Below, piece by piece: positions 15,835 to 24,071 of a DNA stretch of 64,000 nucleotides (position 1 is its first letter; each line of letters opens with the position of its first letter). The notes under the pieces were generated by a model. The model did no database searches. It worked only from the letters and a program-made list of their open reading frames with translations, and had not been told where the DNA came from. A program made the position numbers and the translations under genes. Source of the DNA: Candidatus Allofournierella merdavium (lineage in GTDB: Bacteria; Bacillota; Clostridia; Oscillospirales; Ruminococcaceae); assembly GCA_019118765.1 (NCBI GenBank), contig DWYI01000033.1:85248-149247 (forward strand), written 5' to 3'.

Positions 15835-16824
15835 TCAAACCGCCCGGGAGATCAAGGGCGCGGCATCCGCGCGCTGCCAGCCCAGCAGTTCCACACGGGA
15901 GGAGAGGAAGAGATCCTGTGCCGGTGCGGGAGCGGCCAGCGCGGTGGTAAGGTACTTTTTGTTGTCGTCGGCAAAGACGGTGGCCACCGGCCCGTGGCCC
16001 TGCTGCGCAAGGCGGATGGCGCCCAGCAGGTTTGCCCCCGAGGAGATGCCCACACCGAGACCCAGCTCCTTCGCCAGGCGGGCGGCCATGAGCACCGCGT
16101 CGTCGTCGTTCATCACCACCACCGTGTCGATGAGCCGCCGGTCCACGATGGAGGGGATGAAATCGTCGCCGATGCCCTCGATCTTGTGGGATCCGGTGAC
16201 GGAGCCGCCGCTCAGCAGCGGGGCGGCGGAGGGCTCCAGCGCGGCGATGAAGGCGCCCCGGGGCTTGAGGCGGCGGGCCACCCCCATCAGGGTGCCGCCG
16301 GTTCCCACCCCGGCCACAAAGGCCCCCACGTCGGGCAGCGCGGCCAGGATCTCGGCGCCGGTGGTGTGGTAGTGGGCCAGCACGTTCTCCACATTGTCAA
16401 ACTGCAAAGGCCGGAACGCCCCCAGCTGCGCGGCGGCGTCCTGCGCCTGGCGCAGCGCGCCCTGGAAGCCGCCCTCGGCGTCGCTCACCAGGTGCAGCTG
16501 CGCGCCGTACATCTCCAGCAGCTGCCGCCGTTCGCGGCTCATGCGGTCGGGCATGAAGATGTGCACCGGGTGGCCGGTGAGCGCTCCCAGCGCGGCAAAG
16601 GCGATGCCGGTGTTGCCGCTGGTCACCTCCACGATGGGCTGACCCGGCGCCAGCGTGCCCGCCTCCTCGGCCCGGGCGATGATGCGGGCGGCCACCCGGT
16701 CCTTGATACTGCCGGAGAGGTTGAAACTCTCCAGTTTTGCGTACACGGCGCCGGGGCGGCCGTCCAGCCGGTAGTCGATGCGGATGAGTGGGGTGTTTCC
16801 GGAAAGAGATTCATAGGATTTCAT
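15835..16824 (-). CDS. cysK: Cysteine synthase (O-acetylserine sulfhydrylase)
   Basis: A 329-residue PLP enzyme forming cysteine from O-acetylserine and sulfide. The PLP lysine lies in SGSIKDRVA (usually S-x-K-D-R), the substrate loop is VTSGNTGIA, and GVGTGGTLMG is the phosphate-binding glycine loop. ATG 16824 has AAAGGAG 9 bases upstream. The gene is preceded by a 300-base leader with an 18-residue Cys-rich leader peptide and a strong terminator, so it appears to be controlled by cysteine supply through transcription attenuation. The last ~40 residues diverge from the common family, and cystathionine beta-synthase-like activity cannot be excluded. Confidence 0.92.
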   Translation of the reverse strand: MKSYESLSGNTPLIRIDYRLDGRPGAVYAKLESFNLSGSIKDRVAARIIARAEEAGTLAPGQPIVEVTSGNTGIAFAALGALTGHPVHIFMPDRMSRERRQLLEMYGAQLHLVSDAEGGFQGALRQAQDAAAQLGAFRPLQFDNVENVLAHYHTTGAEILAALPDVGAFVAGVGTGGTLMGVARRLKPRGAFIAALEPSAAPLLSGGSVTGSHKIEGIGDDFIPSIVDRRLIDTVVVMNDDDAVLMAARLAKELGLGVGISSGANLLGAIRLAQQGHGPVATVFADDNKKYLTTALAAPAPAQDLFLSSRVELLGWQRADAAPLISRAV

Positions 16825-16891
16825 GGCAATTCTCCTTTTGTTTTTGTTTGATGGAAGAGTCCCTGGGGGGGGATGGGTGACGCGGGCAAAC

Positions 16892-16923
16892 AAAAAAGGC
16901 TGTGTGCCTGCGCACACAGCCTT
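16892..16923 (-). terminator. Attenuator terminator in the cysK leader
   Basis: On the minus strand AAGGCTGTGTG / CACACAGCCTT with a 6-base loop, running straight into six U. It lies about 70 bases before the cysK start and downstream of the Cys-codon leader peptide, so it must be read through for cysK expression. Confidence 0.85.
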
Positions 16924-17078
16924 GCAAAAGGGTCCTGCCAAAAGCGGCGAAGCAACGATGCATCGCCCTGCTTTTCACAACGGGCCGCGGTTGAAGGAGG
17001 CAGCAGACAGCACCAGCAGGGCCGTCTGCCCGCCGCGCCTTCAAGCCCGGTGGCCCAAAGCGCGAAAGCAGCCGTCCC

Positions 17079-17135
17079 TCAACAGCGACAACAACAGATG
17101 TTCTCCTTGATGGAAAGCAGATAAACAAGACTCAT
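17079..17135 (-). CDS. Cysteine-codon leader peptide of cysK
   Basis: An 18-codon frame (MSLVYLLSIKENICCCRC, then TGA) with an AAAGGTG ribosome site 7 bases before ATG 17135. Four of its last five codons are Cys (three consecutive TGT, then CGC and TGT). It starts about 12 bases into the transcript predicted from the TTGACA/TATAGT promoter and is followed, 155 bases later, by an intrinsic terminator and then cysK. This is the layout of amino-acid attenuators such as trp and his leaders, here with cysteine: ribosome stalling at Cys codons when Cys-tRNA is scarce would favour antitermination. Confidence 0.8.
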   Translation of the reverse strand: MSLVYLLSIKENICCCRC

Positions 17136-17153
17136 AATAATCACCTTTCCGAT

Positions 17154-17182
17154 ACTATACCATTGTCAAACCGCGTTGTCAA
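17154..17182 (-). promoter_or_regulatory. cysK leader promoter
   Basis: Minus strand TTGACA (17182-17177), 17-base spacer, TATAGT (17159-17154). A second TTGACA is embedded in the spacer. The predicted start is near 17147, 12 bases before the leader-peptide ATG. Confidence 0.85.
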
Positions 17183-17197
17183 GGGCGGTTCGGTTTA

Positions 17198-20100
17198 TTA
17201 CCGCCCGCGCCGGCGAAACACCGACCGCAGCAGTACGCCGGCGGCGGACAGTACGGCGGCGCCGGCAAGGCACCACAGCAGCGGCCCGGCCCCAAAGAAG
17301 CCGGAGGACGCGGCGGCAGCGGGAGTCTCCGACGGGGCGGGCGCCGGCTCCGGGGTGGCGGCGGGGGCGGGAGAGGCAGCCGCCGGCTCCTCCGCCACCA
17401 GGAAGTACACCGAACAGTGATCCAGCGGCAGCGAGACCGTGCCGTCGGAAGCCACATCCACGGTGGCGATGCGCTGGGCGTCGTCCTCCTCCGGCAGCCA
17501 GTACAGGCCGCAGGTCATGCCAGCAAACTCCGCCGCGCTCAGTTTGAGTTCCAGCCGGGCGGGGCCGGGCAGCTGGCCGGAAAAGCCGGTGTCCAGCCCG
17601 AACCAGGGCTGGCCGGCCGCCGTCTGCTCAATGCGGGCGGCCTGGCTGTACGCCACCGCCAGCGTCACCGAGGCGTCAAACACGCCGCCGGGCAGCTCGG
17701 TGAAGAGAAGATCGTCCGCCGCAAACACCCAGGCGTACCCGTCGCCCTGCAGCCGCAGGGAGGTGCCGGGGCGCTGGAGCAGCAGCGAGAAAGCCGTCTG
17801 GCTCACGTCAGAACGGACGGTCACGTCCAGCGTCACATCCCGGGGCTGGGCCTTGAAGGCGTCCATCACCTTCTGGGCGCTGTAGAGCTGGCTCTGGGCG
17901 GGCGCGGAGTTTGCGCCCGGCACGGCAGAGGGCAGGGGAGAAGCTGTGGGCGCCGCGGTGGGCGCGGGCGATGCCTCCGGGCCGGCGGTGGGGGCCGGGG
18001 TGGGGCTGACGCTCACGGCCGTCAGCGTGCCGCTGGTGATGATGTACTCCGAGCAGTGATCCACGGTGATGACATAGCAGCCGGTGGCGGCGTCATAGCG
18101 CACCTCCACCACTTCCGCGGGCACGATGGTCCCGTCCGGCTTTACCCAGTAAAGATACAGCTCGTCCACGCCGCCCGCGGGCAGCTCGGTGGCCTTGATG
18201 GACAGGGTGGCCCGGCCGGGCAGCGCGCCGTTGTGGCTCAGGTTCACCTCCTGTACCACCTTGGCCTGCTCGCTTTCGGGCAGAGCGTCCACCGCCTGCT
18301 GCGCTTTGTCCGAGAGGGTGTCGCTCACATTCAGGTCGGTGTCGATGGAGGGATCGGTCACCCGGGCGAATTCCCAGGTGGCGATGGGACGCGCCTCGAC
18401 GTCCACGATGGGGAAGCTGGCGGCAAGGCCCGTCGCCTGGATGGCGGCGAAGCCCGCGGCGTTCACCAGCAGGCTGCCCTCGCCGCTCTCGCTCTTTTCC
18501 AGCGGCAGCAGCAGCGCGCCGCCGGTCGTCTGGGCGGTGGCCGCGTCCACGCTCAAGGCCGTGCGGGCCGCATCCACATAGTAGGGAGAGGTGTAGACCG
18601 TCACCGGTTTGTCCAGCGCGGCCGTGCCGGTGCTGTTGTGCACCGCGTATTTCAGGATGGAATTGCCGTCCCAGTGGTTCTGGGGCAGATCCAGCGTGAA
18701 GGAGGCGGGCCCCAGCACCGGGGTGCGGATGTCCACATCCAGCCCGTTGCCAATGAAGCTGCAAAAGCGGATGCTTAAGGAAAAATCGTTGTTCCACTGG
18801 GGCGAAGCGATTACCGCGATCTTGTTGCCGCTGAGGGTGACGTTCCGCAGCGGCCCACCCATCGCGCCCACGTCGCAGCCGATGATGACGCCGCCGTTGA
18901 CGGTGCCGCCGGCCACGCCGGTGGTGCAGTTTCGCACGGCGCAGCTCCGGATGTTCAGCGGATAGCTCGTCCCGCCGGTGTTTTCGCCGGGCGCGATGCC
19001 GCCCCGCTTGCCGCCGCCGTCCACCGCGATGTTTTCCAGCGCCATCTCCGCAGAGGCGGCGCTGACGGTGAGGATATAACCGCCCTCGGCTCCCGGCTTC
19101 CCGGTAAAGGTCGCGGGGTCATTGGCGTCGGCGCTGCGCAGGATGACGTTCTTGCCCTGGATGTTCAGGTCCATGGGGTATTCGCCCGGCGCCAGCAGCA
19201 CCACCGTGGGCTGGGGGGAGAGGCCGAGCCCGTCCAGCACGCTTTCCAGCGTGTCGGGGCTGGCAATCACCGTCTCAAACCCGCCGGACTCGCTGACTTC
19301 GAAGGTCAGGCCGATGGTCACCGTTTCGGGATTGTAATAGGTGGTGCTGGCCCCGAAGGGGTCGTTAAGGCTGGGGATGTACAACTCCACCGTGGCGGTG
19401 ATGTCGCAGCTGCCGGCCTTGCCGCCGGGCACAAGACGGATGCCGAAGCATTTGCCCTCGGGGTTCGTGTAGCCGTTGCCGTCCATCACCGGGTCCTTTT
19501 CGGTGGTGGAGCCGATCTGCCCCGCGATCTTCAAAATATCCTCGTCGGAACTGGCGAAGGTGACGCTTTTGACCAGCTCGGTGGCAAAGCTGGAATGGCG
19601 CACAAGACCGGTGTCCATCCCGTTTTCCTTGCCGATGTACTGGGAGCTGAACAGGTACAGCTCAAAGCTGTCCGCCGTGGTGCGGCTGGTGGAAACAGAG
19701 GACGACAGGGCCGCCAGATCCTCGGTGAAGCCGATGGTCTCATTGTAGGGTCGCCACATGGAGTCCGTGCCGTTGGAGTAGTAGGTGGCGGAGGAGCCAA
19801 AGGCGGCGAAGCGGATGACCATGCTGGCGCTGCCCTTTTCCGTCTGCACGGTGATGGTGGCGTCCCCCGGCACCTGACGGCCGGTGTAGTCCAGCCGGAA
19901 GGCGGACAGGCCCGCCTCCCAGGTGATACTTACATTGCCGGCGGCGGGGCCGCTGACCTGGGGCGCGGCGGTGAGTACCAGCGGGCCGCTTTGGTTGCCC
20001 ACCTGGTAGACCGCGCCCCGCTGGGCGACGTCGGACGCGGTGCGCTGGATGACCTCCAGACCGCCCAGAATGGTGGGCCCGTCCCCCGCAGGGGTGAAGG

Positions 20101-22012
20101 AAAGCCGCTCAAAACCGCTGATCTTCACCGGAATGCTCGCCAGCGCCCCGCCGCCGGCCCTGAGGGAGAGCGTGCGTTCTTCACTCTGCTGTTGCACCGG
20201 CCGGATGACCCAGGCCCAGACGGTCTGCCAGGACGAGGCGGCGTCTTCACGGTAGGGGATGGCCATGGCCTCGATGCGGTCGGAGGCGGCGCCCTCCAGC
20301 GTCAGGCCGAAGGCTTCCAGTTCCGCCCGGCTGGCGGCAGGCTTGCCGTCTTTTAAGGGCACCACCGCGTATTGTTCCAGCAGGCTGTTTAGGGAAAGGG
20401 GCTGGTAGGGATTGAATTCCGTCCGGGTGAAGCCGGCCTGCTGGAGGTTGGAGCCGGAGGGCCAGGGCAGCAGGCTGCCCTGGGCCAGCACCCAGGCGGA
20501 GTTGTCCACCTTGATTCCCAGGTATGCCCAGATCCCGTCCAACTGCACACAAATCCGGTAGGGATCCGCCTTCACGTCCGCGGCGGTGAGGTCGTACACC
20601 AGCCGCAGGCTCGCGCCGTCCTCGCCCTGTTCCAGCTTCAGGCCGTCGCTCAGGGTGGAGTTTTTCTGAATGGACTGGAACAGCTCCTCGCTGATGGCCA
20701 GCGGCGTGTCGGCGGCGGTGGGGTTCAGGGTGTCGTAGAGCCGCAGTTCCACGCTGCCGCTCTGCCCCACCCGCAGGTCAAGCTGCTCGGGATCGGAGAT
20801 CTTTCCGTTCTCCACGACGGCCCAGCACAGATTACGGCTGAAGGGGGCGGGGGTGTAGCGCAGGGGAATGGAATCCTCGAGCCCGTCTGTCTTGCGGGTA
20901 AAGGCCAGCGTGCCGTCCACGGCTTCACCCTGCGAAGGGTCGGCGCCGGGCTTTGCGCTGAAGTTCAGCACGCCTTTTTCCACAGAATCCAGGGTGAACA
21001 GTTTGGCCAGACCGCCCTCCAGGCGGAAGTTTTCGCCCAGCCAGTCCAGCCGGGCTGTGAGGCCGTTGGCGTAGTCAGACAGGCTCACGCGCACCGAGGC
21101 GGTAAAGGTGTCCTCGCCGGTGCGCTCGATCCAGGCGGGAAACTCAGAGGTGTAGCTGTCGTGCGAAAGGGTCCAGCTGTAGGCGATGTGCGCACGCAGA
21201 GTTTCGCCGGTGGCCTTCACCGTGGCCAGTACGTCCACCCCGAAATCGGGGGCCAGGGCCGCGAAGTAGTCCTGCAGCGGGCCGTAGCCGGCGTCGGTGG
21301 AGGAGGTGCTGAAAAAGAACTGGGCGTAGGCGCCCCAGTCGCCGCCGGCATAGCGGTAGAAGGCGTCCGCGGGCACCGGCTCGTCGGTGCCGGGCTTCAC
21401 CAGCGTGAACTCTGCCTCGTCAAACAGCAGGGGGTGATTCGTGTCGCCCCGGCAGAGGGTCAGGTGGAATGCAGAGGCAGCCCCTTCCAGCGTCTCGCCG
21501 TCGCGCAGCTGCGTGCCCTCCAGCGAGGAAGCCGAGTCGCTTGCCACCAGCAGCAGTTCGCCCCCGGCGGCCAGGGCTTCGGGGGCAGAGGCGTCCGCTG
21601 CCCCGCTGTTCGCGGGCGCGGCGGGCTGTACAGGGGCGGCGCTGTCCTCCGCCGCCTTGTTGTCCGCCTGTGCGGGGGCAGTGGGGTCTTCCGAAACTTC
21701 ACCATCCGCGGGCGCGGCGGGCTGCCCGGGGGTGGTGCTGCTTTCCGGCGCGCTGCCCTCCGACTCACCGGCGGGTTTTGCGGATGCAGCGGCGTCTCCT
21801 CGAGCTTCACCATCCGCGGGCGCGACGACCTGCACAGGGGCAGTGTCGCTTTCCGGCGCTTCGTCCTCGGCCGAAGCCGCTTCGGACACGGCCAGCGTGC
21901 CGTCACCCGCCGCCCACACCGGGGCCGCGGGGGCAAGAGCCGTGAACAGCAGGCTCAAACACAGGGCGCCGGCGGCAGCGCGCCGTAGCGCCCCGAAAAA
22001 CGGGATCTTCAT
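17198..22012 (-). CDS. Large secreted surface protein with beta-helix region and C-terminal membrane anchor
   Basis: A 1604-residue exported protein. The signal peptide covers residues ~1-35 (AAAGALCLSLLFTALAP, cleavage near WAAGD). A low-complexity Ala/Pro/Glu stalk to ~150 contains imperfect repeats around PAAPADGE. Long beta-rich Ig-like or adhesin-like segments follow. At about 920-1150 a right-handed parallel beta-helix is suggested by VVLLAPGEYPMDLNIQGKNV and runs of short strands ending in Asn/Gly. After Pro/Ala linkers the C-terminus has one hydrophobic helix (LLWCLAGAAVLSAAGVLL) and RRRGR, so it is anchored in the membrane rather than by sortase. ATG 22012 has AAGGAGGA. It probably shares the M56 gene's transcript. 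A wall-spanning adhesin or glycan-binding protein is possible; the true function is unknown. Confidence 0.75.
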   Translation of the reverse strand: MKIPFFGALRRAAAGALCLSLLFTALAPAAPVWAAGDGTLAVSEAASAEDEAPESDTAPVQVVAPADGEARGDAAASAKPAGESEGSAPESSTTPGQPAAPADGEVSEDPTAPAQADNKAAEDSAAPVQPAAPANSGAADASAPEALAAGGELLLVASDSASSLEGTQLRDGETLEGAASAFHLTLCRGDTNHPLLFDEAEFTLVKPGTDEPVPADAFYRYAGGDWGAYAQFFFSTSSTDAGYGPLQDYFAALAPDFGVDVLATVKATGETLRAHIAYSWTLSHDSYTSEFPAWIERTGEDTFTASVRVSLSDYANGLTARLDWLGENFRLEGGLAKLFTLDSVEKGVLNFSAKPGADPSQGEAVDGTLAFTRKTDGLEDSIPLRYTPAPFSRNLCWAVVENGKISDPEQLDLRVGQSGSVELRLYDTLNPTAADTPLAISEELFQSIQKNSTLSDGLKLEQGEDGASLRLVYDLTAADVKADPYRICVQLDGIWAYLGIKVDNSAWVLAQGSLLPWPSGSNLQQAGFTRTEFNPYQPLSLNSLLEQYAVVPLKDGKPAASRAELEAFGLTLEGAASDRIEAMAIPYREDAASSWQTVWAWVIRPVQQQSEERTLSLRAGGGALASIPVKISGFERLSFTPAGDGPTILGGLEVIQRTASDVAQRGAVYQVGNQSGPLVLTAAPQVSGPAAGNVSITWEAGLSAFRLDYTGRQVPGDATITVQTEKGSASMVIRFAAFGSSATYYSNGTDSMWRPYNETIGFTEDLAALSSSVSTSRTTADSFELYLFSSQYIGKENGMDTGLVRHSSFATELVKSVTFASSDEDILKIAGQIGSTTEKDPVMDGNGYTNPEGKCFGIRLVPGGKAGSCDITATVELYIPSLNDPFGASTTYYNPETVTIGLTFEVSESGGFETVIASPDTLESVLDGLGLSPQPTVVLLAPGEYPMDLNIQGKNVILRSADANDPATFTGKPGAEGGYILTVSAASAEMALENIAVDGGGKRGGIAPGENTGGTSYPLNIRSCAVRNCTTGVAGGTVNGGVIIGCDVGAMGGPLRNVTLSGNKIAVIASPQWNNDFSLSIRFCSFIGNGLDVDIRTPVLGPASFTLDLPQNHWDGNSILKYAVHNSTGTAALDKPVTVYTSPYYVDAARTALSVDAATAQTTGGALLLPLEKSESGEGSLLVNAAGFAAIQATGLAASFPIVDVEARPIATWEFARVTDPSIDTDLNVSDTLSDKAQQAVDALPESEQAKVVQEVNLSHNGALPGRATLSIKATELPAGGVDELYLYWVKPDGTIVPAEVVEVRYDAATGCYVITVDHCSEYIITSGTLTAVSVSPTPAPTAGPEASPAPTAAPTASPLPSAVPGANSAPAQSQLYSAQKVMDAFKAQPRDVTLDVTVRSDVSQTAFSLLLQRPGTSLRLQGDGYAWVFAADDLLFTELPGGVFDASVTLAVAYSQAARIEQTAAGQPWFGLDTGFSGQLPGPARLELKLSAAEFAGMTCGLYWLPEEDDAQRIATVDVASDGTVSLPLDHCSVYFLVAEEPAAASPAPAATPEPAPAPSETPAAAASSGFFGAGPLLWCLAGAAVLSAAGVLLRSVFRRRGR

Positions 22013-22049
22013 CAAACAAGTCCTCCTTGGTCGTTGTGCGGCCGGCCGG

Positions 22050-23804
22050 TCAGCCGGCGCGCTGCAGTCTGCACTCCATCCGACGCAGCGGATAGAGACA
22101 CAGGGGGTCGTCGTAGCACTCCACCACCACACGCATCTCGCCGCCGCCGGTATCCTCCAGCTCGGTGACGCGCATGGCCGGGGCGGGGGCCTCGGTATAA
22201 AAATAGGTGCCACTGGCTGCGTCATACACGGCGGGGTCGCGGCAGGAAAAGCCCTCCAGCGAGAAATACTCCCGGGCCAGTTCTTCCATGCGTTTGGGGG
22301 AGAAGGGCCCGCTTTCGCCCTTGTCTTCGATGGCGCTGGCCATGCACACCCGGGCCACCGTCACCGGCGAGAGACTGTCCGCCACAAAGTCCGGCTGTTC
22401 CAGGTTGGCGCACAGCCGCAATGCAAGGCGGGCGGCCTCACTGTCGGTGTCGGCCAGGCGGATGCCCTCGTACTTCTGCCGGGTCATCAGACAGTCCACC
22501 AGAGGCTGCTCCCGGTAGCCGGTCTGGCTCATGTGCGCCACCAGTGTGCCCTGCCCCGGCTCGTAAAGCCCCGCGCCGTCGGCCACGGCCACATTCAGAT
22601 ACAGCTCGGCGCTCTGTTCGCTGTTGAAGAAAAGGCGCATATCCTCCACCTGCATTTCCAGGTCGGAAAGGCCGGCGTACAGCGGTTCGAAGTAATCGCC
22701 ATCCATGCTGGCCTGCTCTGTCAGCAGCGGCACATCGCCGGCCTCCAGCGCCTGCTGCAGGCGGTAGGCCGTCTGGCGAAAGCGCTCTTTCTGCGCCTCG
22801 CTCACAAAGGGAGAGGACACCGGCAGATAGGTGTTGTCGGCGATCACAGGGTTGGTGGCGGTGCACAGGAACACTGCCACCACCGCCGCCGAAAGGAGTG
22901 TCCCTGCCCAGCGGGGCAGCCGCTTCCAGGCGAGGATGCGCCGCACCCGTGCCGTTACGTCCCGCTCGCCGAAGGCTGCGTAGGCCGCCAGGCCGAAGCG
23001 GTGCCGCCCGGCCCAGTCCACCAGCGCCTGGGCGTAGTCCAGCTGCTCGGCGCTGCCCACTATCGCCAGCACCGTTTCGTCGCAGGCCCGCTCGATGTCC
23101 TGGGCCATCCGGTCCCGTGCCAGCCACACCACCGGATTGAACCAGTGCAGTGCCAGCGCCAGATTGGACACCTGGAGAATAAGGTAGTCCCGGCGGCGGA
23201 CGTGCACCAACTCATGCAGCAGGATGTAGCGCCGCTGGGCTTCCTGCCCTTCCAAAATCACCGGCAGCAGCACCTTCGGGCGAAGCAGGCCAAACACCAT
23301 GGGGCCGCTCACCGCCCGGGTGTACACCACCGCCACGGGCCGGTGCAGCCCTGCCTGGGTAAAGCAGGGGACAAGCGCCGCCGGGGGCAGGGGGCGGGCG
23401 GTGCGCAGCGCCGCGGCCAGCCGCAGATACTGCACGGCGAAAAGCAGCACCAGCACCGCCACGCCGGCAAGCCACAGGGAGCAGCCTGCCCGAAGCAAAA
23501 CGCCGGTCATTGTGGACGAGGTGTCGGGGGCAAGGGGCTGGGGGGCGAGATCTGCGTCCAGGTACACCACCGACAGCAGCGCCCCGCCGGGACGGGCCAT
23601 CTTCTGATGGAACAGGTTGAACACGCTGAACACGCTGGGCAGGCTGTAGGGCACCAGCAGCCGGAACAAAAAGGGCAGCCACAGCAGATACTGATACACC
23701 GCCGGCAGCATCCGGCCCAGCGCCCGCCGCAGCAGCATGACGATGCCAAACAGGATCACCCCGGCGATGCTCATATTCAGGATGGAGACAAACAGTTCAG
23801 TCAT
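22050..23804 (-). CDS. M56 family (BlaR1/MecR1-type) membrane peptidase
   Basis: A 584-residue integral-membrane metallopeptidase. About four transmembrane helices lie in residues ~1-330, the zinc motif HELVH sits in the cytosolic loop followed by a downstream ACDETVL Glu, and a large extracytoplasmic domain follows the last helix (CTATNPVIADN). In BlaR1/MecR1 the outer domain senses a signal and the peptidase inactivates a BlaI-type repressor. Here the outer domain is not a penicillin-binding fold as far as can be seen. ATG 23804 (MTELFVSILNMSI) matches the usual N-terminus; an in-frame extension exists but overlaps the operator. No BlaI gene is adjacent, which is unusual. Confidence 0.87.
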   Translation of the reverse strand: MTELFVSILNMSIAGVILFGIVMLLRRALGRMLPAVYQYLLWLPFLFRLLVPYSLPSVFSVFNLFHQKMARPGGALLSVVYLDADLAPQPLAPDTSSTMTGVLLRAGCSLWLAGVAVLVLLFAVQYLRLAAALRTARPLPPAALVPCFTQAGLHRPVAVVYTRAVSGPMVFGLLRPKVLLPVILEGQEAQRRYILLHELVHVRRRDYLILQVSNLALALHWFNPVVWLARDRMAQDIERACDETVLAIVGSAEQLDYAQALVDWAGRHRFGLAAYAAFGERDVTARVRRILAWKRLPRWAGTLLSAAVVAVFLCTATNPVIADNTYLPVSSPFVSEAQKERFRQTAYRLQQALEAGDVPLLTEQASMDGDYFEPLYAGLSDLEMQVEDMRLFFNSEQSAELYLNVAVADGAGLYEPGQGTLVAHMSQTGYREQPLVDCLMTRQKYEGIRLADTDSEAARLALRLCANLEQPDFVADSLSPVTVARVCMASAIEDKGESGPFSPKRMEELAREYFSLEGFSCRDPAVYDAASGTYFYTEAPAPAMRVTELEDTGGGEMRVVVECYDDPLCLYPLRRMECRLQRAG

Positions 23805-23885
23805 AGTAACGTCCAGAACCCACCACAGGGCTCGCCTTTCGCCGAATACCATACTTCGGTCGCTGATGATGCGTTTTAAAAGAAA

Positions 23886-23901
23886 TTTTATCAGGATAAA
23901 A
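23886..23901. promoter_or_regulatory. 16-bp palindromic operator, M56 side
   Basis: TTTTATCAGGATAAAA, one base off a perfect palindrome and differing at one position from the site at 24018-24033. It lies 16 bases downstream of the -10 of the M56 promoter, a position where a bound repressor would block transcription. Confidence 0.7.
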
Positions 23902-23917
23902 CAAAAATGCCATTTAG

Positions 23918-23946
23918 AGTGTATCGGTTTTTGCGGCATTCGTCAA
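23918..23946 (-). promoter_or_regulatory. Promoter of M56 / surface protein genes
   Basis: Minus strand TTGACG (23946-23941), 17-base spacer, TACACT (23923-23918). Confidence 0.75.
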
Positions 23947-23980
23947 CCCTTTTAAAAAATTTATCGAAATAAAATATTCC

Positions 23981-24009
23981 TTGACATCGCTGCCGGGCGG
24001 TGGTATAGT
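23981..24009 (+). promoter_or_regulatory. Promoter of WG-repeat lipoprotein
   Basis: TTGACA at 23981-23986, 17-base spacer, TATAGT at 24004-24009, divergent from the M56 promoter. Confidence 0.85.
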
Positions 24010-24017
24010 GTGCTTGA

Positions 24018-24033
24018 TTTTATCATGATAAAA
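24018..24033. promoter_or_regulatory. 16-bp palindromic operator, lipoprotein side
   Basis: Perfect palindrome TTTTATCATGATAAAA located 8 bases after the -10 box. Its near twin flanks the divergent M56 promoter, so one repressor probably controls both. The half-site TTTTATCA differs from the classical BlaI/MecI TACA-TGTA sequence, so the repressor family is uncertain. Confidence 0.75.
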
Positions 24034-24071
24034 CGAAATGCCAAACTCACATAGAACAGGAGCATATCACA

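Noticed and set aside
16825..17182. T-box or SAM riboswitch before cysK
   Set aside because: No T-box AGGGTGGNACCGCG-like sequence or SAM-box pattern could be found; a short Cys-rich leader peptide explains the terminator better.
21441..23879. 812-codon plus-strand frame
   Set aside because: Antisense to the signal peptide region of the surface protein and the M56 peptidase; no motif and skewed Ala/His/Gln composition.
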